Positions 43,750 to 55,629 of a stretch of 64,000 nucleotides of DNA are shown here, one piece after another. Every line of letters begins with the position of its first letter. Positions within the stretch are counted from its first letter, which is position 1. The notes under the pieces were generated by a model. The model made no database searches. It saw only the letters and a list, made by a program, of their open reading frames with translations, and was not told the DNA's origin. The position numbers were made by a program, and so were the translations under genes. The DNA comes from Fulvia fulva (lineage: Eukaryota > Ascomycota > Dothideomycetes > Mycosphaerellales > Mycosphaerellaceae), in the NCBI RefSeq assembly GCF_020509005.1, contig NC_063019.1, forward strand, positions 4,216,001 through 4,280,000, written 5' to 3'.

Positions 43750-43937
43750 CGGGGTAGTGACATGGACTACGTACGTTCAGAGGGAAAGCTAATCTAGACA
43801 AGGAGTAGTCGGGGGCGGGAAGGGTTTTCACCTATTCGGGTTTCCCTTTGTACATAACAATAGATATATACCTGCATAGGCCGGATAGGGTCCTAGAACA
43901 GGGGAATGACAAATCTATCTATCTATATAGTAGGCTT

Positions 43938-44407
43938 GTAGTAAATTGCTAGTATAGCTTATAATCTAAGTTAGGTAATACTCTAGCTAAGTTTCGGCTA
44001 GTCTAGAAGGGGGCTTAGGGCCGTAGCTAAGCTATAGAAATAGGGTAACTAGAACCTCGAAATAGGCTAGCTTTAGAGCTATATATCTCGATAGGTATCC
44101 GGTACGGACAGTTGCTTTATACGTTCCTAAGTTACAATTATTACGTGCTATTAAATACGCCGTATTTAGTGATAAAAGTGGCTCTATTAAGGCTAATATA
44201 TAATCCCTATCTTAATATACGTAGTATAAAAAAGTTAGGGTTTAGTAAACCTTAACTAACGAAACGAATACTAAACGGCTTTATCTTTACGGATATCTCT
44301 CTAGAAGCGCTAATAGGCGTAAAATACGGCCGCTAGTAGCTACTAATACTAAAGACGACGATAACACTAGACTAAGTATCTACTATTTACCGGTACGGCC
44401 TTAGTAC
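43938..44407. other. RIP-damaged spacer, nothing identified
   Basis: TpA-rich flank between the LINE target duplication and the pogo element; no reading frame or repeat end recognised. Confidence 0.4.
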
Positions 44408-44409
44408 TA

Positions 44410-45542
44410 ACGTACTTTACTACCGAGCGGGCTATACTACTAAGCGGGCTACTTTTACTAAGAACTATACTACTTCTACTTTAATTACGACGGTATCTTA
44501 ACACGACGACATCCTATAGAATCGTGACTAGGAGGACAATTCCTCTTAAGATTCTTCGCTATCTAGCGAGTCTACTTAATAGGTACGTACGTTATACCCC
44601 GACTCGCTATATCGCTTATAGCGTCGTAGCCTTAGTACTAGCCGAACACTATCTAGCGACTCTCTACTCACTTCCTACCTCCTAGTATCCTCTAGAGGTA
44701 TTAATTAAGACGCCTTATCGAAGGTTAGAGACCCTCTAGACTGAATATACTTTCGCTTTCGTGCTTCCCGCTATATAAGGGCCTCGTTAGACTTACGTAG
44801 CTTACTAATCTCGCTTCGTATAAGAGCTATCTAATACGCTATCTCTCTACTCCCTCTCTATTACCCTGTTAAACAACCTTCCTCTTTCTACTACACTCTT
44901 CTGAACTCGTAACGACGCTCTAAGACGTAATAACACCTATTATAAATCCTATCTCGTCGAAGTTATAGGTGTCCTAGTTAAGGATACTATACTTCTCCTT
45001 TATATTACGTATAAGTAAGAACTACTTCTCGATAACGTCTAGATCTTCTATTAGGGCTCGCTAACGATCGTATCTACGTATTATACGAACCTTTAGCTCA
45101 CGATACCGCCTAATAAACCTGTCTATCTAATTGAGACTAGCGGGCTTAAGACCCTTCTCTTATAGTAATTAATCGGCTATTACTCGTATACTAGCCTTTA
45201 ATAGCGGGAAACCTCTAAGATCTAGCTCCTATATATACTTAAGTATTCCCCCCTCTTCTAGCTCTATAAGCTTCTTCGAATTAGGCTCGTAGTCATCCCG
45301 AGGAGGTCGTCTATTCAATTGATACTCTAGTATAGTTCGAGACGCGTCGTATACCTTTATAGCAAGTCGATTCGTAATTATCGCGTCGCGTTTCGTGGCC
45401 TAGACAGCTAAGGTCAGTTTGGCCTCGTTGAAAGATAATATACGCTATAATAGTAGTTATATAGCTATATCTATAGAAGTAGTATAGTTCTTAGCAAAAG
45501 TGGCCCGCTCGGTAGTATAGCCCGCTCGGTAGTAAAGTACGT
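44410..45542 (-). mobile_element. Fot1/pogo DNA transposon, internally deleted and RIP-damaged
   Basis: 61-bp inverted repeats (44410-44470 and 45482-45542) start ACGTACTTTACTACCGAGCG and are flanked by TA on both sides (44408-44409, 45543-45544), the target duplication of the Tc1/mariner superfamily. Each TIR holds two copies of an agcccgctcgg-like subrepeat. Arm differences are RIP-type. At 1133 bp it is shorter than an autonomous Fot1 element (usually close to 2 kb), so the catalytic core appears deleted. Confidence 0.85.
44700..45440 (-). pseudogene. Fot1/pogo transposase remnant
   Basis: The minus-strand translation gives NEAKLTLAV at the start, then RPPRDD, then IDRFIRRYREL, ALIEDLDVIEK and DTYNFDEIGFIIGV. 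This is the order of the helix-turn-helix/CENP-B-like domain and the first catalytic Asp block (NFDE) of Fot1/pogo transposases. Stops of amber type interrupt it, and the remaining DDE catalytic block is missing or unrecognisable downstream. Confidence 0.75.
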
Positions 45543-45544
45543 TA

Positions 45545-46330
45545 CTCTACTTTTAAAATACCCTATATAAGCCCGTATAATAACTTCCTATACTTCTAAT
45601 ATAATAACGCCTATTTCTACGACTTATAAAGACGCGACGACGACCCCGAAGATATAAAATACGAACGAGATACGTATAAAATCTACCTAAAAAGAAGAGC
45701 TATAGAACTACGAGAAAGGGAGAGTAAGAAAGAGGCGTTCTTTCTTATTTAAATAACGATAGTATTCTCTAGGGTATAAACTACGTTAACGGTAAGGCTA
45801 GAACTAAGAGAAGCTTCTATAGAAGTAAACCGTATAGACTACGAGGCTAGAACTAAGAGAGGTACCCTAGGGCCTAGGAAGAGAAAGATTTAAGAGAGGT
45901 CGGTTCTCTCTTATTTATCTCTCTTACTAGAGCTATATAATACGGGAAGCTATAACCGGTACTAGCGGCGCTAAAGAAGAAGTAGAGGGGACGGGTATTT
46001 TAGGATTTTGCTTATTTATAATTTATATACAACGGGACTATCCGGTATAGCGGAGAAGGCCGAGAAATACGGGCGTAATTTTAGCTCCTTCCTAGAGTAA
46101 AACGATAACGTAAACTATAATATATCATCTCGGTAACTAGGATATATAGCGTAAAAGGAGTAGGAGTTGTACGCCGGGACTTATAGGGTAGGAAGGTCCT
46201 AGTAATATTATAAAGAACAAGTAGTCCGTAATATAGCTTTTCTATTAATCGGAGATACGTACGACGTACTATTCGAAAGCGCCTATTAAGGCTATTACCT
46301 AACGAGAACAAGAGTAGCGCGCCTACGCTA
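45545..46330. other. RIP-damaged sequence, possibly the 5' UTR of LINE D
   Basis: No gene is recognised. A motif like ggctagaactaagaga occurs twice (about 45803 and 45851). It lies directly upstream of LINE D ORF1 remnants. Confidence 0.3.
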
Positions 46331-48861
46331 GCGGCCGCGTAATTGCCGCGGAAAGCGACTAGAAAATAGGAATCTACCTCCTATCCGACTAGACCCTAAA
46401 ATTATAGAGCCGCGGAGATAAATTGCCTATTTAGGTAACTTCTAACCTTAGCCGTAGCTAAAGTATAGCGATATAGAGACTAGATCCTAAGCCTAACTCG
46501 CGAGCATTAAGTAGCTCGCAAGGGATACCTAAATCTCTATTAACGGGGATACGATATAGAAACCTAGCTAGTAGTAACTAACCCTTTAATAGCTAAGCTA
46601 ATAACTAACCTAGTAATAGTAAGATAATAGCTAACGATAATATACTAATGGCCTAGGAAAGGCATAACGAACCCTAGCCGCCCCCGGCCCCTCCGCGTAG
46701 ATAGAATTATATAAAGAAGCCTAGGTAATACTAGACGAAGACAACACCTAGCCCGAGTATATAAGAATATAATCGCGTAGCTCCTTAGTACACTTAAGGC
46801 ACTCGAACACTAGACCCTAAGAACGATCTACTAGACTATATAGTACGTAATATAATAGAAGAACCCTACGTAGGCTATAATCGCCGCGGGACACTACCCG
46901 GCCTAGCCCTAGAGGACTAATAACGCGATCCGAGTCTACGTTACCGACCCGGAGGAGAAAAGGGAACTCGAGGGCCTTACGAGTAAGGAGCTCGTAGATA
47001 GAATCGGCCGGAAGGAGATCGTAGGAGCGAAGGTAGAGCTAAGGGGGGTAGTAAGGCTTTTTACTATATAGGAGACAGACCGATAAAGACTCGAGACGTA
47101 TAAGAAATAGATAACTAAAGTAGTAAAGTCAGCGAAGGTCTCCTACTAACAATTTATAGTAATAGCCTACGGGGTCCCTAGAAACTTTAAGGTCGAAAAT
47201 TACCTCCCCTAGCTATAAAGATAGAACTAGAGCACATCCCTAGGAGTACGCTTCTCTAAGGCCGTCTAGCTATATAGAAGCGTCGAACTAATAAAGATAT
47301 ACTCCTCGTTAATCGTCTAGATAGTAAATGCGGAATAAGTAAACCTTGTCCTAGATAAAGGACTATACTAGAACTACGAACGTCTTGATATAGAAATCTA
47401 CTAGAGTAGCTATAGAGTACTCTAATACTTTAACTACTAATAGTACGGACATATCGCCCCGAAATATACGGAGAAGACCCCGAAGTACCTATACTACGTA
47501 GGCCTATACTAGGGAAAGTAATGCCTACGAGAAGAAGTAAGGTACGTATACTATAGCCGGAAATACCCGGCGTACTCGAGCTAATACCTAACCCGGATCG
47601 CCGTAAAATGGAAGGCTAACTAAGCACGAATAACGACCCTAGCGAGGTACCCTACCCCGTAGTAAGGTAGCGCTTAATATAAAGGCTTTAAGGCGGCAAA
47701 AAGAAAGAGAACGGAGGAGGTAATAAGGGGTACCCTACCGAGTACGTACCCGCCGCTAGGACGGCTAAGGGGGCTAAATAGGGTAGTAAACGAGATAGGA
47801 TAGATATAGATTTTTAGAACATTCCTACTAGCCGAAGGCCTACTAACCTAAGAGGAAGATACGATAACCGTAGGTACTACCTAAGCCCGGAGTACCCCTA
47901 TTGACATTATTCTAGCTAGCCCGTAATAGTAGTATAGGACAACCTTACTATTATATAGTATAACGTTAATAAAAGCAAAGATAAGGTCTAGCTCTACTTC
48001 CTATAAGAACTCGACTACTAAAAGCACTATGTCGTAGCGCTATAGGAACCTTAGACTAACCTATATATAAGCAAACCGGTAACCTATAACGACTAACGAT
48101 ACTATACGGTAATCGGTAGGGGTATAGGATATACCCTAAGAATATATACCTACGTAAGTAAGGCTATTAGTATAGAAGTATAGAAGGTCGTACTATAGCC
48201 GGAGGGCTACTAGGGGGATATAACGACAATCGAAATAGTAATAGGCTAGGGAACCGTCCGAATCTATAACGTCTATAACCCTCCTCTATAAGGACGAACA
48301 AGTAGAGACCTAGGAACCCTAGCTACGCTAGACCGGATACTTGAATAAGGGGATATATACTAAGTCCTAGTAGGCGACTTCAACCTTTACTACCCGTAAT
48401 AGGGTCTAGACTTCACCCCCCTATACGTATACCTAGGAGGTAAGTTACTAGAAATCACCGCGAGCCGCGATATAGAACTAGCGACCCTAAAGGGTATAGA
48501 GACGTAGAAGGCGAGATTAAGCGTAAGTACGATTAACCTATACTTCCTCTTAAGAGAGCTAGTAACGAAACTAGATAAGTACCGCCCGAACCTCTTACTT
48601 AAAGTAGGATTAGACTATATCCCGATCTAGATAACAATCGAGGTAGGAGTCGAGAAGGAACCTATAGCGAAGCTACGCCTAAACTAGAAGAAGGCCCCGT
48701 AGGAGGAAATCCGAGACGAACTAGCGGTACGACTATATAATAATAGAGTAAATACGGGACTAGAAGCGGGAATAGAAGTAGAATAAGAAGCCGAGCTCGA
48801 TAAAGAAGCCGAACGGATAACGATAGTTATATAGGAGGTAGCTCGTTAGTATATACCCTAC
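46331..48861 (+). mobile_element. LINE family D, RIP-damaged, 3' end removed by Gypsy insertion
   Basis: Plus-strand copy of the element at 30541-33640. ORF1 remnants with a zinc-knuckle region, in which Cys codons have become Tyr, run from about 46400 to 47800 (knuckles near 47430-47600). ORF2 endonuclease begins near 47900, with VGDFNLYYP near 48370. It ends abruptly at the Gypsy LTR at 48862. Confidence 0.7.
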
Positions 48862-49045
48862 TATTACGGGTAGCCCGCGACCCCTCACTATAGCTACGTC
48901 GGCCCGGCTGAACCGCGGACCTTCTATATCGGGTTAGCGCGGCTTGGCTTTGCTTTATAACTTCGCCGCGCCTCGCGCTCCTCTTTCGTAGCTTTGTAGA
49001 ATAACAACTATCTCATTCGGACCCTATAGTACGCGCGCTCTTATA
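48862..49045 (+). repeat. 5' LTR of Gypsy G1
   Basis: 184 bp, colinear with the reverse complement of 62071-62254; differs mainly by RIP-type changes (tattacggg for tgtcacggg, ttata for ttaca at the end). CpG-rich middle is well preserved. Confidence 0.85.
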
Positions 49046-49079
49046 GTTTGTTCTACCTTACTACCTAGATCGCGGATCT

Positions 49080-51500
49080 AGGTAAGGGACGCGTAATAAT
49101 AGGAATAGACAGAACCGTAGAACTCGAGAACGCGTAGAGCCGTATTAGAACACAGAATACGGTAAGGCGTATAGCGCGTAGATACCTAGAGAACGTAACG
49201 CGGCGATACTATTAGTAGGTAGTCGCGCGCTCGTAGACAGTCAGGATATAGGCACCGTTACGCCTCCCCCGAACCTAGACAATATGACTTTATAAATAGC
49301 GAACGGCGGTATGCTACCGCTACCTAAGCCTAAGGGCAAAAGTAAGTAGCGTATATCTCTTTTCCCCGACCTCTCCTCTTTTCCTTAGAGTTAGACATAG
49401 GACGATAACCGGCGGGTTATAGTAGACACCGGTATCGCGCTATAATAAGAGATTGATAAAGCTTACTAGAAGGCCTTCGAGCGAGAAGAAGGTAGTGAGA
49501 TTGACTTTATAGAACTGTTCAAGTTCAAGCTCGAAGAGAACCTAGGCGGCGACCTAGACGAGGTGTATCTATTACTCGACGAGGCAGAACACATTCTCGT
49601 ATCCGAATACTAGAATGTCACCCTAGACAACCTTACGACCCTTATATCCTAACACCCGAAGACCACCTACGACTTCGTACTATAAGTAGTTAACACGGCG
49701 ATTACTAAGGGTAGACAACTCGATATAATAGAGCGAGCTAACGACCTCTAGAACACCTAGTACACTACGCTATATACCGAATACGACCGTATCTATAAGA
49801 TGCTACGAAGTGAAGAGCTTGTTATATAGAAAATGGCAGTAGATCTTAAGAGCAAGAAGAATTACGACCTAGCTAAGTTATAAGAGCTAGGGAAGAAATA
49901 TAAGGAAGCTAATAACCTATATAAGCAGTTTAGCGAGATCTACGAGAAGGAGAAGAAGAAGGCATAAGATGCTAAGGCGAAGAACTAGGCCCTATAACAA
50001 GAAGTCGATGACCTAAAGGCTCGGCTTAAGGCAGGAGACACTATATAGAACGGAGGCAGGGGCCGCTTAGGCCGCCGTCCCTCTCGTTCCCGCCTACGCG
50101 AGACCTTACTCGAGTAGCTATTACGTAGGTATCGCGAAGCTACTAGTGGAGGGGGCGGTAGCGGTAGTAGTAATAACGATAGAGACGACGATGACCGTAG
50201 CGACAATAGCCTAGGACGTAATAACGACCGTCCGCGACTAGGACCTAACAATGGTCGTGACTCGAGAATGCGTAATACCCGTACCTAGACACTACTAGTT
50301 AACCTTCTAGAACGTCTCTTTACTATTAACCGCACCCTTACTCGCGGCATAGAGATCGGTAAGGGTATGCCTAACCCTAAGTACTTTAAGAACGATAACG
50401 ACCCTAATTTCGATAGCTAGTATAGTAGTGTTCTCCTAAAGCTAACTATAGTAACCTTCCGTACTAAGGTAGATAGTCTACGCTTCGTATATAGGTAGAC
50501 ATAAGGTGATCCTTAGCGAAGTATTAAGCCGAGGATCCCTATGCCTAGACAGCAGTCCTTTAACGAGTTCAAGACTAGAGAAGAGTTATTAGACTAGATA
50601 ACACGCTAATATAGTATACGTAATAAGGGAACTAAGGCTATAGTTAATATTGCTACCTATAAGTAAGAACAAGGCGAAACCTTTATAGCCTTCTATACCC
50701 GCTACTCGAAGTTACGCGCCTAGATATTATAGACCGATAAGACCGAGCTTATACTATTCCGTAACCGACTAAACCGCAAGTTCTTTATTAAGACTTTCGG
50801 CGACCGCGAAGTCGACCGCCGCCTAGACAGTATATAAGATGTTATCGAGGAGTATACCGTACTAGACGAGAGTTTCTACGAGACAGATCGACTATACCCG
50901 TAGAAGGAGCGCCCCCGGGGCAATAGTAACTCGAATAGTAATAGCGGCTAGAATAACTAGAACAACGGTAACGTAGTTACTAGTACCGCTACCGGTATAG
51001 TAGGTACCTTAGTATAGCGCCTACTATAGTACGCTAGTACTAAGAAGAAGGAAGATCTACCGACATATCTATAGAACCTACCTACGCTTAACCGTAAGTA
51101 GCGCGAAGACCTTAAGAAGTAGGGTAAGTACTACCGCTACCGTATAGGTTCTTACGTATCGACTAACCCTAAATACCTAATATATAGGTACGATAGCGAC
51201 TATCGCCTACCGCGTCTACGCAATACTACGCCGAATCTGAACGCGAACCTTAGTTCCCTAGCCGCCGATCCGCGGTAGGGAAATAGCACGACCGCTACCT
51301 AAGCGTAGTAGATAGCGGTTACCCGAACTTCCTAGGACAGAAAGAGTATAAGATTAAGAGACACGGAACGTAAGAGACGGTAATAGACTATAGTAAGGAG
51401 CTTAAGATATCGGTATACGTACTAGATAAGTAATAGCTAGCTATGTACCCTTATATAGTGTTACCCGTAATAATATAATAGAGAAAGGCTCGAGGCCTTA
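49080..51500 (+). pseudogene. Gypsy gag remnant
   Basis: Conserved-frame fragments of a capsid-like protein. An arginine-rich stretch lies near 50040-50290. A zinc-knuckle position near 51120-51190 now reads GKYYRYRIGSYV, consistent with Cys codons TGC changed to TAC. Multiple amber and ochre stops. Assignment rests on position between LTR and pol. Confidence 0.6.
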
Positions 51501-54500
51501 TAGATTCTACTTCTACCTCTCTCTTTCTTAACTAGAAATTTATACGTAAATACACAATACCCCTGATCCCTTTGACGTAAAGCCGACGACTAATACTAGG
51601 AGATAGAACGGCTACTAGGCGGCAGATTATACACGCGGCCCCTATAGACGTAGTTATAGGCGATTATTACGAGTAAATGTTATACTACGTCACCGACCTC
51701 GAATACGACATCGTCTTTAGCCTACCGTAGCTTATAGCGCACAACCCAAACATCTTCTAGGAGATAGGCGAGGTGGCATTTAGGTCGGATTACTACTTTG
51801 GTCACTGTCTATAGAATAAGATACCGATAACAGTATAATCCCTAAACTACCGCGAGAAGAAGAAGTAGGCACTAGTACGGTACGGACTAGAGCCCTTTAC
51901 TAGAGAAGTAGCGAGCTTTATAGCAGGAGGGGCAGAGCTAAACGTCTTATTATATGACCTAGAAGACATAGACGATAAAGAAGTAGACTACTAGGGCGTT
52001 TCTTAACGCGCGTAGGGGATATACGCGTACCGGCCTAGGGCTAAGTACTTCTATATTATGCCTACTAGGCGTAAGAGCGACGGCGGAGAGCCTAAGCTAA
52101 GTGTAATAGCTACTAATGATCTAGACCAATTCTTGAACAAGCAGTTCAATCACAACCCGAAGGAGAAGTTGCCGCTAATATACTACGATATTACGGACGC
52201 TTTCTTAGCTAAGGATTATAAAGGACTCCTACCTTACCGACTAGGCGTAGATCATAAGATTTATATTAAGCCTAATAGTCTATAAGAGCCACTATACCGC
52301 AAGCCCTACGGCCTAGCTAAGAAGGAGAACGAGGTAGTTAAGAAATGGCTAGACGAGTAAACATCTAAAGGGAAGGTACGGAAAGTAGGGCAAAAGACGA
52401 ACTAGTCTCCTACACTAGTGCTAGTAGTACGTAAGCCTAGAGGTGGGCTACGTGTTTATATCGACTATAGAGGATTGAATACGATCACTATTAAGAACCG
52501 GTATCCGATTCCCTTGATATAAGAGACGCTTAACCGTATACACGGTAAGAAGTACTTTATAAAGCTAGACATTATAGCAGCCTTTAACAAGTTACGGATA
52601 GCTAAAGGGCACGAGTAGTTAATAGCGTTTGCGACACGATACGGCATCTACGAGTGTCTAGTGTTACTATTCGGCTTGTATAACGGACTAGCATCGTTCT
52701 ATTATATATTAACAAGGTCTTATAAGAACACCTAGATGACTTTATGTCGGCCTACCTAGATAACGTACTTATCTTTAGTAATACCTTAGAGGAGTATATT
52801 AAATACGTGCGGAAGGTTCTTACTAAGCTACGCGATATAGGACTTATAGTAGATATCGACAAAAGCGAATTCTACTAACAGAAGGTAAAGTATCTTAGGC
52901 TAATTATAACCCCTAACGGCATCGAGATAGACCCCGAGAAACTCGAATGTATTCAGACATAGGAAGCTCCTAAGAACCTAAAGGATATCTAGGCCTTCCT
53001 TAGATTTGCCAACTTCTATAGGCGGTTCATCGAAGTATTTTCGCGTATAGCTACTCCTCTTACAAACCTGACCAAGTCGGACGGACCAAGTAATCATAAG
53101 AACAGAAGGATTTAATGGTCACTAGATTGCTAACGAGCCTTTGACAATTTGAAAGCTACGTTTAGTAAAGCCGGCATGCTCGTACATTACGTACTAGGTA
53201 GGGAAACAGTAATAGAGACAGATTCTTTAGATTTTGTGAACGCCGGCGTACTTTCGTAGTATGACGAGAATAGTGTGCTACATCCTATAGCCTTCTACTC
53301 GAAGAAGTTAAGTCTATAGGAGTGTAATTATGAAATCTATAATAAGGAACTATTAGCCATTATTAAGGCTTTTAAGGAATAGAGACCCGAGCTCGCCTAC
53401 GAGGTAGATAATAAGGACTTATAGCTAGTCAAGATTTATACCGACCACAAGAACCTAGAATACTTTATAACGACAAAGTATCTAAATCGGCGACAAGCGC
53501 GTTGGTCTAAGTTCTTATTACAGTTCAACTTTAAGATAATATACCGTCTAGGACTTTAAGGTACAAAGCTAGATAGCCTAACGAGACGTAGCTAGGACCT
53601 TCCGTAGGGGGTAGACGACCCTCGGAACTAGTATTAGCATTAGACATTGCTGCCTCCTAAGCGATTCCTTAAGATCGTCTCACTATAGGTAATAGTAGAA
53701 GATACGCCGGAAGAAGAGGAACTAGTACCGCTAAACCCTAAAGCTAAAGAGTTTATACCTATAGAACGAGATACGCCTACTAGATAACCGGCGACGCGTA
53801 AAAGTTAGCGGGAAGCCGAACTCGAGTATCGAATGTCGACGGCGTACGTAACTAATAACGAGCTTAAGACCGCGATTAAGGACCTATAGAAAGACCGTAC
53901 TCCTACACTACTATAGAGAGCGAAGATTCACCTAGCACACTATAAAGTAGATAGCGACCTACTATATATTCGAAATCATTACGACGGCTAGAGCTTATAG
54001 GTACTAAATGACTAAGCTTTATAGACTAGGATAATTAAGATAAACTATAACGCTCTAGCAGTAGGCTATCTAGAACGAGCTCGTACTTATAAACTCGTGG
54101 CACGTAAATTCTACTAGCCTAGATTAGCGAGATCCGTACGTAGATATACCGCGAATTACCGTACCTACCGTATAACAAAATCTCTACACTCCTAGCCACT
54201 AGGATTACTATAGCCACTTCCTATTCTAGATCGGCCTTAGAAACACATTGTAGTCGACTTCGTTATCGGACTCCTAGACAGTACTCTTAACGGTATAGTC
54301 TATAACAACATTATAACCGTTACTAATAGGCTTACTAAGGAAGTCGAGCTGATCCCTATTAGCGTAATAATAGCATAGAATACGGCAAGGCTTTTCCTTA
54401 AATATATGTTCTGTCGGCGCGGGTTTCCTAATACTATTACATTAGACCGTAGTAAGTAGTAGGTTACTACCTTCTAGAAGAAACTCTATAAGATACTCCG

Positions 54501-55612
54501 TACAAATCGTAAGCTAAGTTCTTCGTATTACCTAGAAACTAATAGACAGTCAGAACCTACTAACTAGGCGATAGAACAGTATCTCCGTATGTTTACTAAT
54601 AAGGCATAGGATGACTAGGTAGAATAGCTATGCCTTGCTTAGTTCGCGATCAATAATCACCTATCTAAGACTACTAGTGTATCGCCGTTCTACGCTACCT
54701 TAGGCTATAACCCTAAGTTTATAGAGCGAGTTGACCTAAACGCTAGAAAGAAGAGAGGACTAACTACTCTCTAGCGACTAGATACGCAATTAGTAGAAAC
54801 CTTTATACGTCGAATTTACGAACTTTATAAGCACCTTTAAGAGAATATACGAATATTATAAGCTCTCTAAGTAGAAGTAGTAAACCGCTACCAAAGCATT
54901 CCTCTAGACTATAAGGTAGGTAATTAGGTATATCTTAGTACTAAGAACATCCGTACGACTCGACTATCTAAGAAGCTAGATAGGATATATACCGGCCCTT
55001 ACTAGATTATAGAAGTTATACCGGCTAGACTCTCTTATCGACTGAAACTATTAGACGCTCTAGTAGGACTTAATAACTACTTCTATACCTTACTACTATA
55101 ACGAGCCGACTACCCTGATTTCCTACTACTTAAAGGGTAGTATCTAGCGCCGCTACTACCGATAACTATCGAACCTAATACTACCGAGGCTAATATAGTA
55201 GCCGATATAGTAGTAGTACCTACGTATATATACGAGGTAGAAAAGATCCTTCATATATATACCCGTAAGCGGGTAGGCAAGGTGAAGAAGGCGTATAAGC
55301 GTAAGGTAGATATATAGTATAAGGTGAAATAGGCTAGATATTAGAACGAGGAGGATAGTAAGACCTAGTAACCTTTAAAGGATATACTTAAACACGTAGC
55401 CGCCGCTATTATAGACTTTTACTATAACCGGCCGGAGTTGTCTACGCCTATAGGCTTCGTAGCTCTATCTAACTAGTCCCTACTAGCTACTAAGGTACTC
55501 GGGCTTAATACGATCAAGGTTATTCCGAAAGACACCGTTACGAATAAGTCGCCTCGAGCCTTACCTCTAATAGAATTTACTCCGTATATATTCGATACTC
55601 GAGTAGAGCCTA
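51501..55612 (+). pseudogene. Gypsy pol remnant with chromodomain
   Basis: An open stretch at 52058-52285 lies just before the RT (LPYRLGVDHKIYIKP). RT motifs include [19 protein letters not shown] near 52455-52520 and [16 protein letters not shown] near 52560-52610. RNase H follows at about 53200-53560. Integrase covers about 53930-55120 (HHCC region, then the core). A chromodomain-like region lies at about 55220-55420. It aligns with the unmutated G2 protein over its C-terminal part. Closed by many stops. Confidence 0.8.
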
Positions 55613-55629
55613 TAGAGCCTATAATAATA

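Larger units (their letters stand above)
38938..43923 (+). mobile_element. Intact full-length LINE (family A, Tad1-like)
   Basis: A 4986-bp non-LTR retrotransposon with both ORFs open, a 230-bp 5' UTR, a short 3' UTR and an ATCTATCTATCT tail instead of poly(A). The 14-bp duplication tatatagtaggctt flanks it (38924-38937 and 43924-43937). CpA and TpG are normal throughout, in contrast to three RIP-destroyed relatives (A1, A2, A3). It probably retains the capacity to move. Confidence 0.95.
48862..55612 (+). mobile_element. Gypsy (Ty3-like) retrotransposon G1, main part, RIP-damaged
   Basis: Starts with a 184-bp LTR homologous to 62071-62254. It is followed by gag, protease, reverse transcriptase, RNase H, integrase and chromodomain remnants in the usual Gypsy order. 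It is interrupted at 55612 by LINE A3 and resumes at 60835, reading on to the end of the polyprotein at about 60872. No 3' LTR is found in the window. Confidence 0.88.

Noticed and set aside
46081..46311. 76-residue minus-strand frame with hydrophobic stretches
   Set aside because: Lies in TpA-rich RIPed sequence, lacks motifs and is antisense to probable LINE D sequence.
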